From positions 1 to 31,112 of the forward strand of contig CAAERO010000026.1 in the NCBI GenBank assembly GCA_900758495.1: a stretch of DNA of 31,112 nt. Reading direction: 5' to 3'. Both the position numbers and the translations under genes were made by a program. Below the pieces are notes generated by a model. The model had not been told where the DNA came from. It saw nothing but the letters and a program-made list of their open reading frames with translations, and did not search any database. Shown here in pieces: positions 7,578 through 15,498 of the stretch (the stretch's first letter is position 1; every line of letters begins with the position of its first letter). Origin of the DNA: Bacilli bacterium. Lineage in GTDB: Bacteria > Bacillota_I > Bacilli_A > RF39 > UBA660.

Positions 7578-7982
7578 TTAACTGCAACTACTACTTTTAT
7601 ATTTAGAACAGATAAGACATACTTTATAGTCTAAGTCCATATTGAAATCTACATCTCTATTTCTTTTTACAATAATATAACTACTACTATTACAATTAGC
7701 CGTTTTATCTTGTGGATCAGTTAAATTATCTAAATATCCTTCACTAGTTAACTTAGATGCCATTACTTTGTAACTACCACCTACATCAGGAATTAAACCA
7801 GTATTATATAGTAAGTAGTTAGTCGTTGAATCTTTAAGTGTTTCTTCAAATTCTTGATAAGTAGTATCTTTAGTATGATTTATAAACTTACTCATTGAAA
7901 CAATTGCTAGTGTACTTAAAACTCCCATAATAGCAACAGTTGCTAACAATTCAATTAATGTAAACCCTTTTTTATTCTTCAT
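7578..7982 (-). CDS. Type IV prepilin-like protein (N-methylation motif)
   Basis: The chosen start gives MKNKKGFTLIELLATVAIMG, a textbook prepilin leader: a short basic peptide cut after Gly, then Phe, Glu at position 5 of the mature form and a hydrophobic helix. An AAGGAG 7 nt upstream fixes this ATG. A longer in-frame extension to 8,012 would put ten extra residues before the leader and is unlikely. The mature part is about 128 aa and ends with four cysteines (residues 107, 122, 125, 133: TANC, KVCLIC, SSSC), which may form disulfides. It overlaps the end of uvrC by 11 bp. No pilus assembly genes are nearby, so whether it is a competence pseudopilin is unknown. Confidence 0.85.
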   Translation of the reverse strand: MKNKKGFTLIELLATVAIMGVLSTLAIVSMSKFINHTKDTTYQEFEETLKDSTTNYLLYNTGLIPDVGGSYKVMASKLTSEGYLDNLTDPQDKTANCNSSSYIIVKRNRDVDFNMDLDYKVCLICSKYKSSSCS

Positions 7983-9747
7983 TTTTTTCTCCTTCATCAT
8001 TTTGTAATACATTATATAAATTTTTTGCTACATCCTTTGGTAAGATTTCTTCTAAAGATGTTAGTGATGCTTCTTTTATTTTCTTTAATGAACCATATTT
8101 TTTTAATAATTCCTTCTTACGAACTTCACCAATTCCTTCGACCATATCTAAGTAAGAAGCAAACAATCCTTGACTTCTTAAATTACGGTGATAAGTAATA
8201 GCAAAGCGATGAACTTCTTCTTGTATCTTTGCTAGATAGATAAACAAAGGACTATCTTTACTAACTTCTAAAGTATTTAAATTCTCATCAATAATCAAAC
8301 TAGTTTTATGATGGTTATCTTTCTTCAAACCAATTATCTTAATTGAAAGATTTAAAGAAGCTAATACTTCTTTAGCAACACTTACTTGAGTTTCTCCTCC
8401 ATCCATTACTATTAAATCAGGAAGATAATCGTTTTCCATAATTGCTTTGAAATATCGACGATAGATAACTTCTCGCATTGCTCCTAAATCATCTTTTGCT
8501 TCACTTTTAATTTTATACTTACGCCATCTATTCTTTAGGGGAATAAAGTCTTGATAAACAACCATTGCTCCTACATAGTAAGTACCAAATAGATGCGAGT
8601 TATCAAAACTTTCCATTACCGAAATATCTTTTCCTAAAAGTCTTGATAATTCCTTTAAAGCTTTCTGTTTTAAATCATCATCTCTTTTTTCTTTTTCAAT
8701 TTCTTCCTTTAAGGAAATTGTAGCATTTTCAGTTGCTAAATCAAGTAGTTTTTTCAAATCTCCTCGTTGGGGAGTATTAACTTTTACTGTTAAATATTCA
8801 CTTAATAAGTCTTTATCTATCTCCTTAGGAACAAGTATTTCTTTTGGTTTTAAGTTTTTTTCATAAAAGTTAATAATATATCGTAATAAATCTTCTGATG
8901 CATCACCAAATGATGATAATAGCTCATGACTTCTTCCAAATAAAAGGCCATCTCTTATAAAGAAAATAGTGATTGATAAATAGTTTTTTTCTTTCACAAA
9001 AGCAAATAAATCTAAATTATAATTCTTTTTAAGATCAATTTTTTGTTTTGTTAAAGTAATATTTATATCATCTAACATATTCTTAAGTTCTAAAGCACGT
9101 TCGAAATTTAACTTCTCACTAGCATTTTCCATTTCTATTTTAATCTTATTAATGATATCTTTATTATTACCATTTAAGAATTTCGTTATTTCTTCAGTCA
9201 TTTCAAAGATAGTTTTAGGATCTACTTCTTTAATACAATAACCTAGACATTCGTGAATATGATAGTAAAGGCATTCTTTCTTTGGTAAATGTTCACACTT
9301 TCGTAATGGATAAAGGCGATTTAACATCAAAACAGTTTTTCTAGCAGCAACAACATTGGGATAAGGGCCAAACAGTTTATGATTACTTTTACTTCTAGCA
9401 TTACGTACTACTTTAAGACGAGGATACTTTTCTTTGGTTAATTCAATATAGGGATAAGTTTTATCATCTTTTAAGAGTATATTATATTTAGGGTCATATT
9501 TTTTTATTAAAGTTATTTCTAGAATAAGAGATTCTAGTTCACTACTAGTAACGATATATTCAAAATCATCTATATCTTCCACTAACATTGCTGTTTTACC
9601 AGTAACTGTTCTCGTAAAGTAACTCTTAAGTCGTCTTTTTAAATTTTTAGCTTTCCCGACATAGATAATTACCCCATCTTTATTTTTCATTTGATAACTA
9701 CCAGGTAATTCTGGTACCAAGGAAAGTTTCTCTCTAAAATCTTTCAT
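7972..9747 (-). CDS. uvrC: UvrABC system protein C
   Basis: Makes the dual incision in nucleotide excision repair. An N-terminal GIY-YIG nuclease domain (LPGSYQMKNKDGVIIYVGKA) is followed by a cysteine-containing linker, a UVR motif (KLNFERALELKNML), the RNase H-like second nuclease core (MESFDNSH, DLIVMDGG) and a C-terminal helix-hairpin-helix (VEGIGEVRKKELLKKYGS). The 591-aa length is typical. The start is the ATG at 9,747, preceded by GGTGAT; an upstream TTG four codons earlier lacks a binding site. It overlaps the prepilin gene and has its own promoter. Confidence 0.96.
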   Translation of the reverse strand: MKDFREKLSLVPELPGSYQMKNKDGVIIYVGKAKNLKRRLKSYFTRTVTGKTAMLVEDIDDFEYIVTSSELESLILEITLIKKYDPKYNILLKDDKTYPYIELTKEKYPRLKVVRNARSKSNHKLFGPYPNVVAARKTVLMLNRLYPLRKCEHLPKKECLYYHIHECLGYCIKEVDPKTIFEMTEEITKFLNGNNKDIINKIKIEMENASEKLNFERALELKNMLDDINITLTKQKIDLKKNYNLDLFAFVKEKNYLSITIFFIRDGLLFGRSHELLSSFGDASEDLLRYIINFYEKNLKPKEILVPKEIDKDLLSEYLTVKVNTPQRGDLKKLLDLATENATISLKEEIEKEKRDDDLKQKALKELSRLLGKDISVMESFDNSHLFGTYYVGAMVVYQDFIPLKNRWRKYKIKSEAKDDLGAMREVIYRRYFKAIMENDYLPDLIVMDGGETQVSVAKEVLASLNLSIKIIGLKKDNHHKTSLIIDENLNTLEVSKDSPLFIYLAKIQEEVHRFAITYHRNLRSQGLFASYLDMVEGIGEVRKKELLKKYGSLKKIKEASLTSLEEILPKDVAKNLYNVLQNDEGEKNEE

Positions 9748-9770
9748 ACATATCACCAATTTCTATAGAT

Positions 9771-9799
9771 ACTATATCATATTTTTCAACTTTTACCAA
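9771..9799 (-). promoter_or_regulatory. uvrC promoter
   Basis: On the minus strand TTGGTA (9794-9799) is 17 bp from TATAGT (9771-9776), with TATGA directly upstream of the -10 (extended -10). Confidence 0.5.
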
Positions 9800-9822
9800 A
9801 GATAGATTAAAAATTTGCAACT

Positions 9823-9896
9823 AAACAATTTAAATATCATTTTAAAAATTGTTCACTTAACTGAACAATTTCATTGACAATGCAAAAATTGTTCAC
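9823..9896. repeat. Operator-like inverted and direct repeats around the ATPase promoter
   Basis: AAATTGTTCA (9846-9855) and TGAACAATTT (9862-9871) form a 10-bp inverted repeat with a 6-bp centre. AAAAATTGTTCAC (9844-9856) recurs exactly at 9884-9896 inside the promoter spacer, 40 bp away. A partial half-site AAACAATTT lies at 9823-9831. The arrangement looks like a repressor operator that would cover both the uvrC and ATPase promoters. Confidence 0.5.
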
Positions 9897-9902
9897 TATA
9901 AT
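9874..9902 (+). promoter_or_regulatory. Consensus sigma-A promoter of the AAA ATPase gene
   Basis: TTGACA (9874-9879), a 17-bp spacer and TATAAT (9897-9902) match the consensus exactly. Transcription would start near 9,909, at the ribosome binding site, so the leader is only about 13 nt. Confidence 0.8.
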
Positions 9903-9921
9903 CAATTTAGAGGTGATAAAA

Positions 9922-11109
9922 TTGATTAAGCGAGAACACTATTTAAAAAGAATCCGTGGCTTTTACGATTCTGATTTAATCAAAATAATAACAGGTATTA
10001 GAAGATGTGGCAAATCAATTATTTTAGAACAAATAATGAATGAAATAAAGGAAAAAACAGATAATATGATCTATCTTAATTTCGAAGATGAAAGAATAAT
10101 ATCAAATATTTCTAATTGTGAACAGCTACTCGATTATGTTGATAATAATAGGAAATCTGGTTTATGCTATGTCTTTTTTGATGAAATTCAAGAAGTTACT
10201 GATTGGCAAAAAGCTTGTAAAACTTTAAGACTACACAATACTTCTGTTTTTATTACTGGATCAAATTCAAAAATTTTATCAAAAGAGTTTACAAAGGAAT
10301 TCAGTGGAAGATATGTTTCATTTAGAATAAGACCATTTGTTTACAAAGAAATGCTTAATTACTCTAAAGAGACTGGCAATGATTATACTATAACTGACTA
10401 TCTTATTTGGGGTGGTTTTCCAAAATTATTAGAATTTAGTAGCAAAGAAGATAGATTAATATATCTTAATGATATTTATAGTTCTATCGTCAACAAGGAT
10501 TTAATCGTTAGATTTAACATTAAAAATACTGAGTTATTTAAAAAAATAACAAATTATATTTTAAGGTCTAATGCCAGAATTTCTTCAAGTAGAAATATTG
10601 AAAGTTATTTAAAAAGTGAACAAGTTGATGGTTCTATTAATACTATAATAAAATATGTATCTTATCTTGAGGAGGCATATATAATTGATAGAATTAAACC
10701 TTTATCTACTGCTACTAAAAAGGAATTAGCTTATTATTTTAAGATTTATGACTCTGATGTTGCTTTCAACTCTATACTATGTATTGATAATAGATATGAT
10801 ATAAGTCACAATCTAGAAAATATTGTTTATAATGAACTTATTTATATGGGATATGAAGTTAATGTCTTTAATAATAACAATAAAGAAATAGATTTCGTCG
10901 CTTTTAAAGATAATAAAAAATATTACATTCAAGTAGCATATAGTGTAGCAGAAGATAAAGCTTATGAAAGAGAATTTAGGGCTTTCAATAATATAGATAA
11001 CAATTCGAAAAAGATATTAATCACGAATGATGAAATTGATTACTCAACTAGTGTTATTGAACATATTAAATTAAAAGACTTTCTCTTAATGAATTCTTTA
11101 GATGATTAA
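9922..11109 (+). CDS. AAA family ATPase with DUF4143 C-terminal domain
   Basis: An ATP-binding protein of the AAA_14/DUF4143 type, common in gut Firmicutes and often found as a lone gene; its biological role is not established. Starting at the TTG gives 395 aa. Walker A is GIRRCGKS (about 25-32), Walker B VFFDEIQ (about 85-91), and FITGSNSK is the sensor region. The C-terminal half includes IDFVAFKDNKKYYIQVAY, a nuclease-like strand pattern (D, then Q) typical of the DUF4143 tail. The TTG start is chosen because AGAGGTG lies 6 nt upstream; an earlier frame start would coincide with the -35 box. It is the only plus-strand gene among minus-strand housekeeping genes, with its own promoter, operator-like repeats and terminator, which suggests insertion as a unit. 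Confidence 0.85.
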   Translation: MIKREHYLKRIRGFYDSDLIKIITGIRRCGKSIILEQIMNEIKEKTDNMIYLNFEDERIISNISNCEQLLDYVDNNRKSGLCYVFFDEIQEVTDWQKACKTLRLHNTSVFITGSNSKILSKEFTKEFSGRYVSFRIRPFVYKEMLNYSKETGNDYTITDYLIWGGFPKLLEFSSKEDRLIYLNDIYSSIVNKDLIVRFNIKNTELFKKITNYILRSNARISSSRNIESYLKSEQVDGSINTIIKYVSYLEEAYIIDRIKPLSTATKKELAYYFKIYDSDVAFNSILCIDNRYDISHNLENIVYNELIYMGYEVNVFNNNNKEIDFVAFKDNKKYYIQVAYSVAEDKAYEREFRAFNNIDNNSKKILITNDEIDYSTSVIEHIKLKDFLLMNSLDD

Positions 11110-11113
11110 AAAA

Positions 11114-11145
11114 AACTACTAAGAATAGATCACTTAGTGGTTTTT
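11114..11145 (+). terminator. Terminator of the AAA ATPase gene
   Basis: A 10-bp stem with one G-T pair (AACTACTAAG, 11114-11123, with CTTAGTGGTT, 11133-11142) runs into a T run. It begins 5 bp after the stop codon. Confidence 0.75.
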
Positions 11146-11207
11146 ATTTGAGATTGTAATTTTTCTTTATTAATTATCATTAAACTTCATAACTCAGCAC
11201 TGCTACT

Positions 11208-11894
11208 TTAATTTTCCATTATCTGAAAATGATTTCCTGAATCTAAGTAAAGAATCCCTTTTTTACCTTCAAGCTGTGGCAAAACATCATTATAATAGTT
11301 AATCATTCTAAACTTAGTAAGTGTTAGATAAACACTATTACCATCATCCATATAAAGTAAAAATCTATCTTTATCAAAGTCATTAGGATCATAATAAAAC
11401 TCACTAATACTACTTCTAACATTCTTCTTAACTTTTAAAAGATTTTTAAGTAAATCTTTATATTTATCTTTAGGTACATCATTTATTAATCTTGGTACAG
11501 AATAAGGAACTTCTTCCGTAGTTGTTACTTCTTTCATATTTTCTAACACCAATTTGCCAGTTGTTTCTTTCTTTAATAAAACTTTATGTTCTACTACTTC
11601 AATGGTTAAAACATGATAAAAACTCTTCCTTACTTTAATATTTTTAATAAACGGTATTTCTTCTAAATTCTTCTTTATTTTATAACTACTAGTCTTATAA
11701 AAACTTGGATAGTTAGTTAAACCTGCTTTATCAATTAATTGTTGATCCGTTACTATTTCATTTCCTTTAATTATTATATTTTTAATTCTAGCATCTAGAA
11801 TAACATCTGTAACAAAAACAATAAGAGCAATTACTAGAATAAGTAAAAAAAAAGGTATTAATTTTAATCTTCTTCTTTTTTTTATCTTTGCCAT
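11208..11894 (-). CDS. divIB: Cell division protein DivIB/FtsQ
   Basis: A bitopic divisome protein that links septal peptidoglycan synthesis with the FtsL/DivIC complex outside the membrane. It has a basic cytoplasmic N-terminus (MAKIKKRRRLK), one membrane helix at about 12-31, then a POTRA domain (IKNIIIKGNEIVTDQQLI to IKVRKSFYHVLTIEV) and a beta domain. At 228 aa it is on the short side for Firmicutes DivIB. It is the last gene of pmm-murG-murB-divIB, 4 bp after murB. No clear terminator follows. Confidence 0.88.
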   Translation of the reverse strand: MAKIKKRRRLKLIPFFLLILVIALIVFVTDVILDARIKNIIIKGNEIVTDQQLIDKAGLTNYPSFYKTSSYKIKKNLEEIPFIKNIKVRKSFYHVLTIEVVEHKVLLKKETTGKLVLENMKEVTTTEEVPYSVPRLINDVPKDKYKDLLKNLLKVKKNVRSSISEFYYDPNDFDKDRFLLYMDDGNSVYLTLTKFRMINYYNDVLPQLEGKKGILYLDSGNHFQIMEN

Positions 11895-11898
11895 AACT

Positions 11899-12804
11899 CT
11901 ACTCCCAATTTACAAATTCTTGTTCTATCTTTAAGTCTACTCCATATTTATCAAGTACGGCATCATGTACAAACATAATTAAATCATGAATATCTTTAGC
12001 AGTGGCATTTTCTTTATTAACTACAAAGTTAGCATGCTTTAAACTGACTTCTGCTCCTCCTTTAGTTAAACCTTTTAACCCTAAGTCTTCAATCAACTTA
12101 CCTGCAAACATTCCTTCAGGATTTCTAAAAACACTGCCTGCTGATGGATATTCAAGCGGTTGGGACTCTACTCTTCTTTCTCTTCTCTCTCTTACCACTT
12201 CTTCAATTTGTTTTCTATCACCTTTAGTAAGTTTCAACACTGCTTCCAAGCAAATATAGTCTTTATGTTTTTGAAGATATGAACTTCGATAATGAAAATC
12301 CATCTCAGCATTTGTTAAGGTAATAATCTTTAAATCATCTGTTAATACTGTTACATTGGTAGTGATATAACCCATATCACTTTTGTAAGCTCCAGCATTC
12401 ATATAGATAGCACCACCAATACTACCAGGAATACCAGAAGCAAATTCTAAACCCGATAAACCTTTTTTCATTGCTTCTCTTGCTACTCGCATCAAAGAAG
12501 CTCCTGCTCCACAAATAACTTTATTTCTAACAAATTCTATCTTATCAAATTCATCTAGCTTGATTAGTACGCCATCATACAAGTCATCACTGAATAATAA
12601 GTTACTACCATTTCCTAATATTTTATATTTAATATTGTTAGCTTTAATCAATTTACATAACTCAACTAATTCTCTTCTACCTTTAGGATAGATAATTGCT
12701 CTGGCATTACCGCCAACTTTATAGGTTGTATATTTTGATAACGGAACATCATAAACAATTCTTCCTATTTCTCTTTCTTCCACTTCTTTAAAAAATGTAT
12801 CCAT
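11899..12804 (-). CDS. murB: UDP-N-acetylenolpyruvoylglucosamine reductase MurB
   Basis: The FAD/NADPH enzyme that reduces enolpyruvyl-UDP-GlcNAc to UDP-MurNAc in the cytoplasm. FAD-binding motifs are TTYKVGGNARAI, ILGNGSNLLFSD and GIPGSIGGAIYMNAGAYKSD. The catalytic serine lies in YPSAGSVFRNP, and HANFVVN with a final glutamate-containing EQEFVNW completes the second domain. The 301-aa length is usual for the type II MurB of Firmicutes. It begins at the base next to the murG stop codon, so coupling is likely. Confidence 0.97.
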   Translation of the reverse strand: MDTFFKEVEEREIGRIVYDVPLSKYTTYKVGGNARAIIYPKGRRELVELCKLIKANNIKYKILGNGSNLLFSDDLYDGVLIKLDEFDKIEFVRNKVICGAGASLMRVAREAMKKGLSGLEFASGIPGSIGGAIYMNAGAYKSDMGYITTNVTVLTDDLKIITLTNAEMDFHYRSSYLQKHKDYICLEAVLKLTKGDRKQIEEVVRERRERRVESQPLEYPSAGSVFRNPEGMFAGKLIEDLGLKGLTKGGAEVSLKHANFVVNKENATAKDIHDLIMFVHDAVLDKYGVDLKIEQEFVNWE

Positions 12805-13881
12805 TTATTTTTCATTCCTTACTAATTTTTCTACTTCTTTATAAATAGTTTCTGCACTATTTGGGCAAGAAAATTCTTGCAAATTTTCTCTCATTTCATT
12901 ATACACTTCTTTTTGAAAACAGTCATCTATTAGTGGTAATAAAGTTGTTTTATCAAGGTCTTTTTCTTCTAATATTTTACATGCTTTTTTATCTTCTAGT
13001 GCTTTAGCATTTTTAAATTGATGATTATGTGTTACATAAGGACTTGGTATCATAATAGAAGGAAGTAAAAGAGCTGTTACTTCAGCGATAGTAGAAGCTC
13101 CACTTCTAGTAATTAATAAGTCAGCATCTTTCATATATTTAGCATCATAGAATGGTACTATTTTAACATTAGCTGGTGTTTTTACATCTTTATAATCATC
13201 ATAATAACCTTTACCTGTTACTACTAAGACTTGATAATTTTTATTAGCAAAAGCTGGAATTAACTCTTTCATTTTTAAAGTCATTGTTAAAGAACCAAGG
13301 GAACCCATAACCAGAATAATAAACTTACTCTTATGATTAAATCCAAAATCTTCTCTTTCACCTTTTTCCATTAGAAGTATTTCTTCACTACGTGGATTTC
13401 CTGTATATATTGTTTTTGCTTTTGGAAAATATTTCTCGCTTTCTTTAAAAGAAATACAAATCTTATTAACAAACCTAGAAAGTAACTTATTAGAAACACC
13501 AGGAATAGAATTTTGCTCATGAATTAAGGTTTTAATGCCAAGACGGTTAGCAGCTACTAAAACAGGAGCAGTAATATAACCACCAACTCCAATAACTATA
13601 TCTGGTTTAAATTTTTTTAATTCTGTTTCAGCTTTTTTTATTGCTTGTAGATAAATTTTTAAAACTGTTACATTTTTCCAAACCTGTTTTCTATTTAAAC
13701 CTTTCATTGGAATAGCAATATAAGGAATTCCTCTTTCAGGAATAATATCTTTTTCCATTCTATCAGTGGTACCAAAATATAGAAACTCACTATTTTTATC
13801 ATGACTTTTTATCTTATTGATAATTGCCAAAGCTGGAAAAATATGTCCACCTGTCCCTCCTGCTGTAATAGCTACTTTCAT
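12805..13881 (-). CDS. murG: UDP-N-acetylglucosamine transferase MurG
   Basis: Adds GlcNAc to undecaprenyl-PP-MurNAc-pentapeptide (lipid I) to give lipid II on the inner face of the membrane. The N-terminal GGTGGH loop is at residues 8-13. GVGGYITAPVL, IHEQNSIPG and the donor-site block ITRSGASTIAEVTALLLPSIMIPSP are all present (GT28 fold). The 358-aa length is normal. It lies between the phosphohexomutase gene (12 bp away) and murB (abutting), a compact peptidoglycan-precursor operon. Confidence 0.97.
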   Translation of the reverse strand: MKVAITAGGTGGHIFPALAIINKIKSHDKNSEFLYFGTTDRMEKDIIPERGIPYIAIPMKGLNRKQVWKNVTVLKIYLQAIKKAETELKKFKPDIVIGVGGYITAPVLVAANRLGIKTLIHEQNSIPGVSNKLLSRFVNKICISFKESEKYFPKAKTIYTGNPRSEEILLMEKGEREDFGFNHKSKFIILVMGSLGSLTMTLKMKELIPAFANKNYQVLVVTGKGYYDDYKDVKTPANVKIVPFYDAKYMKDADLLITRSGASTIAEVTALLLPSIMIPSPYVTHNHQFKNAKALEDKKACKILEEKDLDKTTLLPLIDDCFQKEVYNEMRENLQEFSCPNSAETIYKEVEKLVRNEK

Positions 13882-13893
13882 AAGTCATTCCTC

Positions 13894-15267
13894 CTATTTA
13901 TTAAATTTATCTATTAATGATTCAAATTCTTCTTGAATCTCCTTTAGTCTTTCTTTAGTAGTAGCTTCAAATCTAGATGTTATATTAGGACCAGTATTAC
14001 TAAATCTAACACTTGCCCAACCATCATTGAAAGTTACTCTAACCCCATCAATAGTATTAATATTATAATGCTTTTCTTTACAATATTCTATAACTTTTTT
14101 TACTACTTCTCTTTTTTTCTCATCAGTGGACTTATATTTTAACTCTGGAGTTGCTTCATAATGATTTATTCCTGTTAATAACTCTTCAATTGTTTTATCA
14201 TTTCTTGATAATAGTTCAATAATTCTAAGTCCTGCATAAAGACCACTATCAAAACCTAAGAATCTATCTCTAAAGTAAACGTGTCCTGATAGTTCACCAC
14301 CAAAAGGCATATCAAGTTCAGCTACTCTACTTCTTGTATAACTATTACCTGTACGATAGCAAACAGGAGTACCTCCTAGTTTTATAATTTCATCTTCTAA
14401 TGATTTACTACATTTAACGTCATATAAGAAAGTTTTATTACTAACTTTATCAATTATATCTCTTATAATTAATATCATATAATAGTCGATTGGTAAGAAT
14501 TTACCTTTATTAGTAATAACTCCTACTCTATCACCATCTCCATCAAAACTAACCCCAATATCTGCTCCAGTTTCTAAAACTTTTGCTTTTAATTGTTCTA
14601 AGTTAGCTTCAATTGATGGATCGGGATGATGATTAGGAAATGTTCCATCACTTTCACCATTAATAATGGTAAAGTCGATAGGAAACATACTATATAAGTC
14701 TTTTAATATAATTGAAGTTGTCCCATTTCCAGGATCTAAAATAGCTTTTATTCTTTTATTTCCAAAGTTAATTCCTTTCTTTATAGCATTAAAATACTCT
14801 TTCTTAACATTAATCTTTTTAATACTACCAACACCATCTAAAAAATCACCTTTTATTGTTTCTTCATAAAATTTTGCTATTTTTTCTCCTTTGGCATTCA
14901 AATAATCTTCAAAAGCAAACTTTAAACCATTATCTTCTTTCGGATTATGACTTGCTGTTATCATAATACCACAATCTATCTTTTCATAAATACAAGCATA
15001 ATAGTACATTGGCGTAGTAGTTAATTCTAAATCTAAAATATTAATACCACTTTCAAGTAAACCTTTAGTTAAAGCGTTATGAATTCTTTCTGATGATAAT
15101 CTATTATCATGACCAATTACACAAGTATCTTTTCCCATTTTTCTAATATGAGTAGCAAAACTTCTTGCAATAGTATAAACAACATCATCTGTTAAATCAG
15201 TATCTGCTATTCCTCTTATATCATATGCTCTAAATATTTCTTTATTGATTTCTTTTGTTATTTTCAT
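13894..15267 (-). CDS. Phosphomannomutase/phosphoglucomutase
   Basis: An alpha-D-phosphohexomutase that interconverts hexose 1- and 6-phosphates and supplies nucleotide-sugar precursors. The phosphoserine loop is TASHNPKEDNG (Ser at about 106), the metal loop DGDGDRVG, and the sugar-specificity loop GELSGHVYF; GPNITSRFE near the end binds phosphate. The opening FRAYDIRG resembles the AlgC/ManB group rather than GlmM, and 457 aa also fits that group. Whether mannose or glucose phosphate is preferred cannot be read from the sequence. It opens the murG-murB-divIB cluster and also lies next to the polysaccharide genes. Confidence 0.9.
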   Translation of the reverse strand: MKITKEINKEIFRAYDIRGIADTDLTDDVVYTIARSFATHIRKMGKDTCVIGHDNRLSSERIHNALTKGLLESGINILDLELTTTPMYYYACIYEKIDCGIMITASHNPKEDNGLKFAFEDYLNAKGEKIAKFYEETIKGDFLDGVGSIKKINVKKEYFNAIKKGINFGNKRIKAILDPGNGTTSIILKDLYSMFPIDFTIINGESDGTFPNHHPDPSIEANLEQLKAKVLETGADIGVSFDGDGDRVGVITNKGKFLPIDYYMILIIRDIIDKVSNKTFLYDVKCSKSLEDEIIKLGGTPVCYRTGNSYTRSRVAELDMPFGGELSGHVYFRDRFLGFDSGLYAGLRIIELLSRNDKTIEELLTGINHYEATPELKYKSTDEKKREVVKKVIEYCKEKHYNINTIDGVRVTFNDGWASVRFSNTGPNITSRFEATTKERLKEIQEEFESLIDKFNK

Positions 15268-15300
15268 CTTTTTAGCTCCTTCTAGTATAACTACACTTAA

Positions 15301-15329
15301 ATTATATCATACTTTTCTAAGAGCTAGAA
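15301..15329 (-). promoter_or_regulatory. Promoter of the phosphohexomutase-murG-murB-divIB operon
   Basis: On the minus strand TATAAT (15301-15306) is preceded by TATGA, giving a perfect extended -10. The -35 position (15324-15329, TTCTAG) is poor, as is common with extended -10 promoters. Confidence 0.5.
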
Positions 15330-15363
15330 AGAAAAAGGCTTCTAATTGTTAGAGTCTTTTTAT
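15328..15363 (-). terminator. Second hairpin terminator between polysaccharide and murG operons
   Basis: AAAAAGGCTTCTAA and TTAGAGTCTTTTT form an imperfect 12-13-bp stem with a 3-nt loop. The minus strand continues TTTTTCTTTCT. It lies about 110 bp beyond the terminator at 15462-15498 and may be a backup. Confidence 0.5.
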
Positions 15364-15461
15364 ATTAATGGTTTAGCAAATAAGTCTATACTTAATTCTA
15401 ATTGTTCTTTTTACATACTATTATTCCTTCTAACTGATTGATAATTATACTACCACGAACT

Positions 15462-15498
15462 AAGAAAAAAAGAAATATTATTTCTCATTAATATTTCT
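15462..15498 (-). terminator. Terminator overlapping the end of the NodB-like gene
   Basis: A perfect 9-bp stem (AGAAATATT, 15471-15479, with AATATTTCT, 15490-15498) is followed on the minus strand by TTTTTTT. The stop codon and the last residues are encoded within the hairpin. Confidence 0.8.

Noticed and set aside
9874..9921. Upstream extension of the AAA ATPase starting at TTG 9,874
   Set aside because: That TTG is the -35 box of a perfect promoter; a good ribosome binding site places the start at 9,922.
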